NCBI GenBank assembly: GCA_964580575.1
Contig: CAZOLJ010000071.1
Location: 1-23,392, forward strand
Direction of reading: 5' to 3'
DNA length: 23,392 bases
From: CAVPDE01 sp964580575
Lineage (GTDB): Bacteria > Desulfobacterota > DSM-4660 > Desulfatiglandales > HGW-15
This document shows, one piece after another, positions 1 to 8,044 of this stretch. The number at the start of each line of letters is the position of its first letter. The first letter of the stretch is position 1. The translations under genes were made by a program, and so were the position numbers. The notes under the pieces are model-generated. The model did no database searches. It saw nothing but the letters and a program-made list of their open reading frames with translations, and was not told where the DNA came from.

Positions 1-4
1 TCCC

Positions 5-1126
5 ATGAGAAACAAGGCTGAAAGGCTCATTTGCCGGTTGAAGCAGATGAGGCAGGCCAGGGGATTGTCGCAAGGCCGGATAGCTGAAGTGGTCGGTGTC
101 AAGCGGCAGGCCATCTACGACATAGAATCCGGACGCTATCTCCCCAACACAGAAGTGGCATTGCGCCTCGCCAGGCACCTCGCGTGTCGCGTGGAGGATC
201 TCTTTTCAGAAGAAGCGCATCCCGGTGACCGCCCGGTCCTGATGGTGGAGGGAACCGCTCCTGTTTCGCAGCGCATTGCCGTGGCAAGAGTGCGCGACCG
301 TTTGGTCGGCTACCCCCTTGAAGGGACAAGTTCGTTTGGGCAGGGATTCAGGCCTGCGGATGGTTTGCTTGGAAGCGACGGGAAAACAGTCAAGCTTTTT
401 GAAGACCCTTACAGGTTGGACAGGACGGCCATGCTTTTGGGATGCGACCCTGCTTTCGGGATACTTGCTTCCCATGTGACCCGCCAAAGGGCCGATGTTC
501 GGCTTAACTGTGGCTTTGCATCGAGTGAAAAGGCCCTGAAACGCCTGGCCGCAGGCGAGAGCCATCTGGCTGCCACCCACATGCACAATACAGGGTCGGA
601 GCAGTCCAATGTGACCTTTGCGAAGAAGTTGCTGGGCAAGATCGCTGCAAGGGTGATCGCCTTTACAACATTCGAGGAGGGCCTGATGGTGGCGCCGGGA
701 AATCCCCATAAGATTAGGGGCGTATCCGATCTTGCCAAGAAACACGTAAGAATGGTGAACAGGGAGCCTGGTGCAGCCTTGCGCACCCTCCTGGACGATC
801 GGCTGGCGCTATCCGGTATTCCCGCTCGAAGGGTCTCAGGGTACCGCGCTCTGGTTTCCAATCATGAAGAAGGGGCACAGATGGTGCTTCACGGCCTTGC
901 CGATGCGGCATTAGGCCTGCGGGCTGTCGCTTCCGCGTTTGGAATCGACTTCGTCACCTTGGAAACGGTTCGATGCGATATCGTGATCCCCGATGACATG
1001 ATGGAGCACCAGGCAGTGCGCGTTATGCTCGACGTGCTCCAGACCCGCGCCCTCCGTGATGAACTGGCAAGCCTTCCCGGTTACGATCCCAGGGATACCG
1101 GCAAGGTGATCAGTGTCCTTACCTAA
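5..1126 (+). CDS. XRE-family HTH regulator with C-terminal substrate-binding (PBP-like) domain
   Basis: 373 aa from an ATG at position 5; only four bases lie upstream, so the RBS and promoter are outside the window. Residues about 8-62 form an XRE/Cro-type helix-turn-helix (MRQARGLSQGRIAEVVGV, then RQAIYDIESGRYLPN). Residues about 150-355 resemble the periplasmic-binding-protein-like domain of PF12727. The family's 'vNREpGaalRtLLDd' segment is visible as VNREPGAALRTLLDD. No signal peptide is present, so this is a cytoplasmic one-component sensor. Relatives with this two-domain layout often sit beside molybdate or tungstate genes; sensing of an oxyanion is my inference from the surrounding molybdoenzymes. 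It converges with the DUF364 fusion gene, with only 12 bp between the two stop codons. The ligand and targets cannot be read from the sequence. Confidence 0.85.
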   Translation: MRNKAERLICRLKQMRQARGLSQGRIAEVVGVKRQAIYDIESGRYLPNTEVALRLARHLACRVEDLFSEEAHPGDRPVLMVEGTAPVSQRIAVARVRDRLVGYPLEGTSSFGQGFRPADGLLGSDGKTVKLFEDPYRLDRTAMLLGCDPAFGILASHVTRQRADVRLNCGFASSEKALKRLAAGESHLAATHMHNTGSEQSNVTFAKKLLGKIAARVIAFTTFEEGLMVAPGNPHKIRGVSDLAKKHVRMVNREPGAALRTLLDDRLALSGIPARRVSGYRALVSNHEEGAQMVLHGLADAALGLRAVASAFGIDFVTLETVRCDIVIPDDMMEHQAVRVMLDVLQTRALRDELASLPGYDPRDTGKVISVLT

Positions 1127-1138
1127 AACCAGATCACG

Positions 1139-2455
1139 CTACTGCACCAAAACCACCTCGATGTCCTTCAGTCCTCTCACGTAACGCGAGCCGGTGAAGT
1201 AGTCCCCTGCTGAAATGAGCTCCAGCTGACCTCGGTCTCCGTCGAGAGGCTTGCCGTCCCTTTCCAGAAGGACCATGACCCCGCCGCCGACCGCTGTGTT
1301 GAATATCTCCTGCCAGGAAAAGACCGTTTTGTAGCCGTCGTGGGCCGAGACCAGAATGAACATTTTCTTTGTGTCGTTGTGCTCTGCCTTGATCACATCA
1401 GCCATCCCGAGGATTTTTTCAAGGAGCACTCCCCTGCAGTTCCGGATACGGCCTTTGGGATCGCCGTCGCCGCAGATGATCCGCAGATCGGCTATCTCCT
1501 CGGTTTCCATGGCACGAAGCTCCTCCATCCCAAGCTCAAGGGGTTTGGCAACTCTTCCGGTCACACGCAATTTATTGCGCCCAAGGTCCAAGGGCACCGT
1601 CTTTATCCCTTTCCTATCAGATCCCATATTCACCTCATTGACAAAGGCGGCCTTTTCACAACAATCCTTGAAAAGATGGAACGCCGACCCCCCTTGTCTA
1701 AGAACTGTGGCCATCCTTTCCGGGTCAGTGATCCGAACTCCGGACATAAGGCTGACGCCCTTGCGAAAAAACGCATCCGGAATCATGCTGGCCGTAGGAC
1801 CAATGATGGCAGCGCGTTTCTTGTTGTTAAGGTGAGCCAGGATACTGTCAATCGACTGATTGACAATGGCTGTTCCGGTCAAGATCGCCACGTCCGATTG
1901 TTCCAGAGTGGTGCCCGCTTCAGATTCCGATCTGAAGAATTTCATTTCATCGGGCCTTAAGGTCTGTGGATTCCTCTCGATTACAAAGAACGGGTTCCCC
2001 ATCATCTTCAGCCGGTGAATATACGGGCCGAAAGCGCCGACCAAAGAAACCGTCTCGTGCGGGAGGATCTTCAGGAGATCAAAGCCATCAGTATCCTTGA
2101 CAATACTGAATCCCGCCGGTCCTGCAGATTCAGAAATGATCTGTGAGACAGCGTTCAGTGTGGCGACACCGATGGCGCTCTTCAGAACGTTGCGGTCCAG
2201 GGCGTAGGGGAGGATTTCCAAGACCGGTGTTTTTCCGAAGCTGCCGGCTGCGGGCATTCGTGCTGCACTGGTGGGGCAGCACACCGCTTCCGGCATTTCA
2301 CCAACAGGAGTGAATGCAACGCCGGCATGGCCAGTGGATAGTTTGACCCCGGTAAAAAAAACGCCTATGACCACGTCGTCAACGGATATCTTTTCTAGGG
2401 TACCGTGAGACTTGTCGATCACGATGTCGATGGTCTCTGAAAGAACAGAACTCAT
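1139..2455 (-). CDS. DUF4213/DUF364 protein fused to a sulfite-oxidase-fold molybdopterin-binding domain
   Basis: 438 aa from ATG 2455. A GTG lies directly upstream at 2458, but GGAGG followed by a 7-nt spacer fits the ATG better. Residues about 1-90 look like DUF4213 and 100-270 like DUF364 (SLVGAFGPYIHRL, AIIGPTASMIPDAFF), a family with a proposed heavy-metal-chelating role. Residues about 285-438 look like the oxidoreductase molybdopterin-binding fold of sulfite oxidase (PF00174). Cys328 in IICGDGDPKG sits where the family's molybdenum-ligand cysteine is expected, and RGVLLEKIL follows. The last gene of a minus-strand pair, it starts 29 bp after the stop of the DMSO-reductase-family gene and is probably cotranscribed. 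Function unknown; metal or pterin handling for the partner enzyme is a reasonable guess. The fusion itself is the unusual feature. Confidence 0.8.
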   Translation of the reverse strand: MSSVLSETIDIVIDKSHGTLEKISVDDVVIGVFFTGVKLSTGHAGVAFTPVGEMPEAVCCPTSAARMPAAGSFGKTPVLEILPYALDRNVLKSAIGVATLNAVSQIISESAGPAGFSIVKDTDGFDLLKILPHETVSLVGAFGPYIHRLKMMGNPFFVIERNPQTLRPDEMKFFRSESEAGTTLEQSDVAILTGTAIVNQSIDSILAHLNNKKRAAIIGPTASMIPDAFFRKGVSLMSGVRITDPERMATVLRQGGSAFHLFKDCCEKAAFVNEVNMGSDRKGIKTVPLDLGRNKLRVTGRVAKPLELGMEELRAMETEEIADLRIICGDGDPKGRIRNCRGVLLEKILGMADVIKAEHNDTKKMFILVSAHDGYKTVFSWQEIFNTAVGGGVMVLLERDGKPLDGDRGQLELISAGDYFTGSRYVRGLKDIEVVLVQ

Positions 2456-2484
2456 CACAACGCCTCCCGGTTTATTGCAAAGCT

Positions 2485-4572
2485 CTATCCCGCCTTCTTC
2501 ACGGTTACGAAGTGCTCCTGCATGGCCACACCGCCTCCTGCAGGATCCCAGATATCCAGCCCTCCCTGCATCAAGAGGTTGTCCGCGACCCCTCTGCCCC
2601 GACCCCGGCTTTCAACAGGCAGGGAGTGACCGAAGCCGTGAACCATGAAAACCGCATCGGGATGGATCAAGTCGGTGAGCTTTACCTTCATTCTTCCGGA
2701 GTGGTTGTGGTTGGCAATTTCCACTTCCGACCCGTCCTCAATCTTCATTTCCTGGGCGATCTCTGTATTCATCCACAAAACGTTTACCGGCATCTCTTCG
2801 GAGAGTATCGGGTTGTTGACCGTGTGCCCCTGGGTGTGCACAGCGCAGCGACCGAAGGTCAACCGAAATTTCCCGTCCTCCGGTGCTGCGGGGGATTGAT
2901 AGGGTTTGAGCGACGGAAGTCCCTGGGCTTCCAGTTTCTCCGAGAGGACTTCAATCTTGCCGGACGGGGTCTTGAACTTGAGCTCCTCCACCTTCCAGTA
3001 CTTCGGGCCTTCGCTGAGAGGAACCATGCCCGTGGCATCAAAGTCCTGGATAGCGACACCGGTGCCCTCCAGCTGGAACTTCCAAAAGTCTTCAATGGAT
3101 TCAAAGGCAAGGGCCTGCATGTCAAGCCTTCGGGACAGTCTGGAGATAATCTCCCAGTCTGCAAGAGAATCAAATCGAGGATCCACGGCCCGCTTTCGAA
3201 CAAAGAAATACGGTTTCAACCCGTTCTTGGTTGCCAGAATGCTTTCTCTTTCTAGGTAAGGCGAAAGAGGAAGCACCACATCCGAGAACCATGCGGTATC
3301 GGACCAACTGAAGGTCACTGAAACGATGAGCTCCAGTTTTTGCATGATTTTCTTGAGTTTCTCAGCGTCAGGAAATCCCATCAGCGGATCGTGGCGGTAG
3401 GCGATGTAGGCCTTGACCGGGTAGGGATCTTCGCTTTCGATCGTCTTGAAGGCGAGGTGAAGGAGTCCGGGGCCTGAATCAAAGTGAGGGTAGCGCCATC
3501 CTACCCCGTCTGCGCGCTTGTCCTGAGGCTTTGGGAACAGGTCAACCAGTTTCTTCAAGCCCTTTCGCCCCACATCCGAAGGCTTGTTCGCCAGAGGCAG
3601 GCCGCCTTTTGCGCCCAGAGAACCCAGAAGCGCATTGATGAGATAGATGGAACGAGCGGTGTAAAAGGAGTCTTTGTAACGGGAGGTCATCCATCCCGGG
3701 TGCCACAAGACCGCCGGCTTTGCATGGGCAAGTTCTCGCGCCAATGTGACGATCCTGTCCTTCTCGATTCCTGTCTCTTCCTCAGCCCAGGCCGGCGTGT
3801 AGGGTCTCACAAACTCCCTCAGTTCTCTGAGGTCCTTAATCCACAAATGCGCAAAACGCGCATCATAAAGATCCTGGTAGAGCAATGTGTGAATGACCGC
3901 GAGATTGAATGCGTAATCCGTTCCGGGCCGGATCAGAAAAAAATTGTGTGCCTTGGAGGCCGAAATGTTGGCGCGAATATCAATGACCGTGAGACGGCAG
4001 CCTTTATCCAGTGCGGTAACCAAGTCGTTGACTTCTTTCACGTTGATGGACTCGAAGATGTTGCGGCTCTGGAGGACCACATGCCGGGAATTCTTGAGGT
4101 CATAGACGACGTCTTTCCGACCGAAGCCGAACACGGAAAGGGCGGCGTGCTGAACGTTGCGAGCGCAGGATGCATCGTGATTGCTGTAGTTGGGAGAGCC
4201 CAAGCCTTTCATAAAGGCCATATGGAGATCCCGGAACGGCCCGCCGCGATCTGAAAACAGAACGCTTTTTGCGCCATACTTGGCGTTGATGTCTTTGAGC
4301 CGGTCAGCCACAAAGTCGAGTGCATCGTCCCACGAGACTTTGCGCCAGCGCCCTTCTCCCCTTTCCCCTTCTCGAATCATGGGGAACTGGGGACGTTCGT
4401 TGTCATTGACAAGAGCGGGCCCGGCAGCCCCGCGGGCGCACACAGCGCCCTTGATTCCGTCCGCATGAGGGTTGCCCTGCAGAAAGGACAGGGATCCGTC
4501 TTTTACCTCCACCTGAATCGGGCAACGCACGGTACACATTCCACACACGCTGTAGACTTTTTTCGTACTCAT
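2485..4572 (-). CDS. Molybdopterin-dependent oxidoreductase, DMSO reductase family (PsrA/PhsA-like), cytoplasmic
   Basis: 695 aa. The start is ATG 4572; an in-frame TTG at 4584 is rejected because GGAG with a 6-nt spacer points to the ATG. The N-terminal [4Fe-4S] ligands are C10, C13, C17 and C45. C136 in SNHDASCARN is the likely Mo/W ligand. The C-terminal domain has the molybdopterin dinucleotide-binding character of the family (FRLTFGRCAVHTQGHTVNN, and GSEVEIANHN). The sequence reads like the polysulfide/thiosulfate reductase catalytic branch, but no Tat signal precedes the first cysteine, so it is probably cytoplasmic. No iron-sulfur or membrane subunit is encoded nearby. Its only close partner is the downstream DUF364 fusion. 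The substrate cannot be assigned. Confidence 0.88.
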   Translation of the reverse strand: MSTKKVYSVCGMCTVRCPIQVEVKDGSLSFLQGNPHADGIKGAVCARGAAGPALVNDNERPQFPMIREGERGEGRWRKVSWDDALDFVADRLKDINAKYGAKSVLFSDRGGPFRDLHMAFMKGLGSPNYSNHDASCARNVQHAALSVFGFGRKDVVYDLKNSRHVVLQSRNIFESINVKEVNDLVTALDKGCRLTVIDIRANISASKAHNFFLIRPGTDYAFNLAVIHTLLYQDLYDARFAHLWIKDLRELREFVRPYTPAWAEEETGIEKDRIVTLARELAHAKPAVLWHPGWMTSRYKDSFYTARSIYLINALLGSLGAKGGLPLANKPSDVGRKGLKKLVDLFPKPQDKRADGVGWRYPHFDSGPGLLHLAFKTIESEDPYPVKAYIAYRHDPLMGFPDAEKLKKIMQKLELIVSVTFSWSDTAWFSDVVLPLSPYLERESILATKNGLKPYFFVRKRAVDPRFDSLADWEIISRLSRRLDMQALAFESIEDFWKFQLEGTGVAIQDFDATGMVPLSEGPKYWKVEELKFKTPSGKIEVLSEKLEAQGLPSLKPYQSPAAPEDGKFRLTFGRCAVHTQGHTVNNPILSEEMPVNVLWMNTEIAQEMKIEDGSEVEIANHNHSGRMKVKLTDLIHPDAVFMVHGFGHSLPVESRGRGRGVADNLLMQGGLDIWDPAGGGVAMQEHFVTVKKAG

Positions 4573-4639
4573 TTCCAACTCCAAAAAGATGTAGGGTGAT
4601 CTGAAGAGAAAGAAGGCTCGGTGGAACCTCTTTTGGGGC

Positions 4640-4659
4640 TTATGTCTTGCCTGACATAA
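4640..4659. promoter_or_regulatory. Perfect palindrome upstream of the DMSO-reductase-family gene
   Basis: TTATGTC, six bases, GACATAA: a perfect 7-bp dyad with a 6-bp spacer in the 150-bp gap between the CoA-ligase-like gene and the oxidoreductase start at 4572. It lies about 68 bp upstream of that start and is AT-rich at the ends with no T-tract, so an operator is likelier than a terminator. A weaker GGC/GCC pairing flanks it. The binding protein is unknown; the regulator at 5-1126 is one candidate. Confidence 0.5.
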
Positions 4660-4722
4660 TAGGCCAAAGAGATATAGAAAACGCCTTTTCCTGTCAAGCA
4701 GAAACAGCCCTCATCAAGCTTT

Positions 4723-6048
4723 TCAATCCCTGCCTCTCCGATCCATGATTCTTCGTTTTGCCGCACCGGTAGCCAGGATCCCCAATGCGATGGGGTCGAG
4801 AACAAGAGAGCCGTCAGCCACAGCGCTTTTTACAGAGCAAATCCGAGTTATTGCTTCTGAAACGGCATCCTGCATTTCTTTTAAATCGTCGACTGCAGCA
4901 TGGACGTCGAGCCGCAGATGGGCCTTTCCTTCTTCCTCATACAGTTTTGCCTGATAGTTCAATATTCCGGGCACGGTGAAAATAGCATCATCGAGATTGG
5001 AAATTGAAAGCTCCAGGCCTTTGCCAAGACTCACCGCTCCTGTGAGACGACCCTCGATTCTTCCCATTCGCTTGAGCATTGTTCCGCATGGGCAGGGTTC
5101 GGGAATGAATCGGGCCATATCCCCCGTGCGGTAGCGGATGAGGGGCATGCCTTTCCGGGTGAGGGTGGTAAAAACAATCTCACCTGTCCGTCCTTCAGGC
5201 ACAGCTCGTGCGGTATCGGGGTCGATGATTTCGAAAAAAAAATCGGCTTCCCGAAAATGATACCCCTCTTGCACCCAACACTGAACCCCTCCGCCAAGGC
5301 CCATCTCTGTCATGCCGTAGTGCTCAAAGACCTGGCACCCCCACACCTGTGCCACCTCATCGACAATCGCCTGTGCCACGTAATCGGCACTGAGGAGGAC
5401 GCTCTTGATCTGGCCGGCGGGTATTCGGGCTCCCTCCCTGTGTCGGGCAAGAGACAAAACCTGCACGGGAATGCCCACGAGGCAATCCACTCGCTTTTCC
5501 AGTATCTCCTCGATTGTTCGTTCCGCGTCCTGAACCAAGCCATGAACGATGCCCTCCACATTCATGCGGGCGAGGGCGCGAACCAGCAGATCTCCGACGC
5601 TTCCGGGTCTTTCCCCGGGCATGAGGATGAGCACTCTCTGGCCTGGATGGACAATCCCCGACATGCCATGATGAAAGAAGTCGATGGTCAGTTCCAGGTC
5701 TTTGTCGGTGAAGTAGAGGCGCTTAGGCCTCGCCTCCCAGGTTTGCAAGGTGACCACTCTTGCCACATCGCTCTGGGAGACACACAATAACTGGAGGGAT
5801 TGGTCGCAAAGTTCGTCGGCTGCGGTAAAGGGCAAGGAGGTCAGGTCGTCAAGGCTTTCAACTGGCTGATGAGGTAGTGGGCCAAGCAACGTTCGGTAAA
5901 AGGGGCTATGACTGCGGGCAAAAGCCAGGGTCTCCTGGATCCTCCGCAGTTGATACTGGCTCAGGGCTTGCCGGGTCAGTCTTTCAGTTTCCTGCAGGCC
6001 GATTTTTCTTTTGATCCAGTTTTCAAGCGGCGTGATGGCTGTAGTCAT
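4723..6048 (-). CDS. Phenylacetate-CoA-ligase-like adenylate-forming protein (DVU_1553-type)
   Basis: 441 aa. The start is ATG 6048, which overlaps the radical SAM stop codon as ATGA and implies translational coupling; the longer upstream frame is antisense-like read-through and is rejected. The PaaK-type fold is shown by FEHYGMTEMGLGGG (about 241-254), RYRTGD (about 305-310) and a CPCG metal-type knuckle (319-322) followed by RMGRIEGR. Family members activate a carboxylate as an acyl-adenylate and usually pass it to CoA. Here the usual T/S-S-G-T/S-T-G ATP loop before PKR is missing: residues 100-110 read TLQTWEARPKR. Either the protein uses a divergent loop or it has lost adenylation. It is the last gene of the Mop cluster. 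Proteins of this type accompany mop in Desulfovibrio; the substrate is unknown. Confidence 0.85.
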   Translation of the reverse strand: MTTAITPLENWIKRKIGLQETERLTRQALSQYQLRRIQETLAFARSHSPFYRTLLGPLPHQPVESLDDLTSLPFTAADELCDQSLQLLCVSQSDVARVVTLQTWEARPKRLYFTDKDLELTIDFFHHGMSGIVHPGQRVLILMPGERPGSVGDLLVRALARMNVEGIVHGLVQDAERTIEEILEKRVDCLVGIPVQVLSLARHREGARIPAGQIKSVLLSADYVAQAIVDEVAQVWGCQVFEHYGMTEMGLGGGVQCWVQEGYHFREADFFFEIIDPDTARAVPEGRTGEIVFTTLTRKGMPLIRYRTGDMARFIPEPCPCGTMLKRMGRIEGRLTGAVSLGKGLELSISNLDDAIFTVPGILNYQAKLYEEEGKAHLRLDVHAAVDDLKEMQDAVSEAITRICSVKSAVADGSLVLDPIALGILATGAAKRRIMDRRGRD

Positions 6049-7454
6049 GGTCGGTAGAGAGCCTGTCCATGGACATCGGTCAAATTGTAAGCGCAAAAAG
6101 GAACCAGATTGTTGTTCGGGGCCATCACATGGATGCAGCACTCCCGCACCCTTTCAAGATCCAAGCTCCAGACATCTTGAAAAGCCATGGCAGAAATGGA
6201 GAATGTGTGGGTCCGAGCCCTGGAAACAAAATCATCCAGGCTGATAAAATCTGTGGAACTTGGACTGCCGGTCGACGGGGAAGAACAGCACTCAGAAGAC
6301 TGCGCGCTCCGGTCGGTCGAGGATGGGGCGGACCACTGGCGTGCTACGTACGATATGGACTGGGTCGCGCCTTCCTCTGCCTTTTCCATCCCTGAGCAGC
6401 AAGTCTCCTCAAAAGGCTTCTGAAGGGATTTGACGTTTCCGTCAGAAAGAATCAGGTAGCTGCCGTGAAAGGAGCACAGAGCGTTTTCGCAGCCTGGAGG
6501 CCGAAAGTCTTCAACCCGGAACTTACTTCCGGACTGCTCTTCGATGGCTCTCATCAACTCCGGTAGGGTGATGCGGTCTGAATCCTTTGGCGGAGCGGGA
6601 TATCTGCCGGAGTAGCTTACCGGCTGGAAATGCACAGCCCTCGTGGCAGGGGCCCACTTCAGAGCCTGGTTCAGGATGTCGCCCAGATTGTGGTCATTCA
6701 CGCCCGGGACGACCGTAGGGACCAGCACGACGCCGATGCCCTGTGCCTCGCAGGTTTCGACGGCTCTGCGCTTCTCCTCCAGCAGGCGCTTTCCCCGCAC
6801 CCTCAAATAGATCTCATCTTCGGTCCCGTCAAACTGAAGAAACACTGAGGACAATCCCGCCTTTTTCAGGGCCCTCACATAATCAGGGTCTTGTCCCAGC
6901 CTTATTCCGTTGGTGTTGATTTGTATGAAGAAAAAACCGAGGTCACGGCCGCGAGCAACGATGGCGGGCAGATCATCCCGGGTCGTGGGTTCCCCGCCTG
7001 AAAGCTGAATGTTACAGGTCTTTCCGGTCGCTGCCATGGCTTCAAACCATGTTGAAATAAGATCAAGAGACGGATCCTCTCTCCTCATGTTTCCGGAATC
7101 GGCATAGCAGAAAGCACAGTGGAGATCGCAACGCTGTGTGACTTCCATAATCACCGTGCAGGATCTCTGCCTGTGATCGGGGCAAAGGCCGCAATCAAAG
7201 GGGCAGCCCCGAAGCACTTGAGTGCTAATCACGGGAGGCGTTGCAGGCACTTTGGATCGCGCCCATCTTTCAAAAGAAGGGGGCCCTCTCCAAATGAGCG
7301 TCCTGAACTCCCCGTGGCTAGGGCAGGTTTTGACCAGGAACACATCCTCTGCCATGAATTCCCTTTGAGCGGGAATCCGGTCAAAACACACCGGGCACAG
7401 GCTTTCTGTTTTGTCTCTGTCCAAAAGAAAATCCTTAGGAGAAGATTGATGCAT
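6045..7454 (-). CDS. Radical SAM enzyme of the Mop-associated cluster (TrsS / DVU_1554-type)
   Basis: 469 aa from ATG 7454; an in-frame TTG at 7469 would add five residues. A cysteine-rich N-terminal region (C20, C23, C44, C84, C88, C91, C99) precedes the radical SAM motif CDLHCAFC (C109, C113, C116). GGEPTTRDDL follows. The order CPxC, TCPSHGE, GCPxDCGLC, then CxxxCxxC resembles the MJ0619/tetraether-synthase-like radical SAM branch, which acts on unactivated carbons. From memory, orthologues in mop clusters are named TrsS and some contain selenocysteine; this one uses ordinary cysteines. A serine- and cysteine-rich stretch (residues about 356-402) interrupts the C-terminal part, after which the domain resumes to PFCAYNLTDV. 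It overlaps the ligase gene by four bases. Substrate unknown. Confidence 0.88.
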   Translation of the reverse strand: MHQSSPKDFLLDRDKTESLCPVCFDRIPAQREFMAEDVFLVKTCPSHGEFRTLIWRGPPSFERWARSKVPATPPVISTQVLRGCPFDCGLCPDHRQRSCTVIMEVTQRCDLHCAFCYADSGNMRREDPSLDLISTWFEAMAATGKTCNIQLSGGEPTTRDDLPAIVARGRDLGFFFIQINTNGIRLGQDPDYVRALKKAGLSSVFLQFDGTEDEIYLRVRGKRLLEEKRRAVETCEAQGIGVVLVPTVVPGVNDHNLGDILNQALKWAPATRAVHFQPVSYSGRYPAPPKDSDRITLPELMRAIEEQSGSKFRVEDFRPPGCENALCSFHGSYLILSDGNVKSLQKPFEETCCSGMEKAEEGATQSISYVARQWSAPSSTDRSAQSSECCSSPSTGSPSSTDFISLDDFVSRARTHTFSISAMAFQDVWSLDLERVRECCIHVMAPNNNLVPFCAYNLTDVHGQALYRP

Positions 7455-7483
7455 TAGCAGAGAGTCCAAAAAGCCCTTTTTCC

Positions 7484-7561
7484 GTCATTCCGCCGGAAGC
7501 CGGAATCCATTTTCTTGATGTTGTAATGAATCCTCTGGACCCCGGTTTTCACCGGGGTGAC
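7484..7561. repeat. Small palindromic repeat, GTCATTCC...GGGGTGAC
   Basis: A 78-bp element with inverted ends (GTCA at 7484, TGAC ending 7561). It contains inner hairpins, CCGGAAGCCGG on the left and CCCCGGTTTTCACCGGGG on the right. It lies between the radical SAM and C_GCAxxG_C_C genes and begins three bases past the stop codon of the latter. The same architecture recurs at 21681-21755. Elements of this GTCATTCC...GGAATCCA type are common intergenic repeats in Desulfobacterota. Confidence 0.7.
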
Positions 7562-7564
7562 GAC

Positions 7565-8020
7565 TTATTTCGGATCTATCAGCGTTGATGGATCAAAGCC
7601 GTTGATGAACAGGATCTCCATGACCTTGGCATAGGTTTCCGCCAGGATCGCGCCGCACCTCTGCCGCGAGCCCGCAGGTCCCTCCTCCCCCACGATAGCC
7701 TGGCACTCGATCCCTCCATACTGACCCCCCACGTGCTTGGAGAACCAGTCGGACAGATCCTGGAGCATCAATGGGAACCTCTCCGATTCCTGCTCCCCAT
7801 CGCTCCCCTTGCCGGCAAACAGGCCGATCACGCAGCTTCCACCCGTCAAAACCCCGCAGTTCCCTTTACCCGTTCCGCAGCCGTAAGCCAATCCGGCAGC
7901 GGCCCGAACAAGGCCGGGATTTTGCTCGCCCCTTGCTTCCAAAGCAAGCAGGATAAGGATCTGGCTGCAAGTGTAGCCCTTTTGCGCCAGCCGCATCATC
8001 CGGATCATCGCGTCATCCAT
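7565..8020 (-). CDS. C_GCAxxG_C_C family protein (DVU_1555-type)
   Basis: 151 aa from ATG 8020, preceded by AAGGAG with a 7-nt spacer. The family cysteine pattern is visible: C18 (YTCSQ), then C48, C55 and C63 in AYGCGTGKGNCGVLTGGSC, with further cysteines at 106 and 122. Members are thought to be redox or metal-binding proteins; the conserved glycine-cysteine motifs suggest a cluster or disulfide, but no activity can be assigned. There is no signal peptide or membrane segment. It lies within the Mop cluster but is separated from the upstream methyltransferase by the foldback element and from the downstream radical SAM gene by a palindromic repeat. Confidence 0.88.
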   Translation of the reverse strand: MDDAMIRMMRLAQKGYTCSQILILLALEARGEQNPGLVRAAAGLAYGCGTGKGNCGVLTGGSCVIGLFAGKGSDGEQESERFPLMLQDLSDWFSKHVGGQYGGIECQAIVGEEGPAGSRQRCGAILAETYAKVMEILFINGFDPSTLIDPK

Positions 8021-8044
8021 GTGCTCTCTCCTTGTTACAGTTCA

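Noticed and set aside
6049..6141. 31-residue N-terminal extension of the CoA-ligase-like protein (start at 6141)
   Set aside because: It would run through the end of the radical SAM coding sequence; the ATGA overlap at 6045-6048 gives a natural coupled start.
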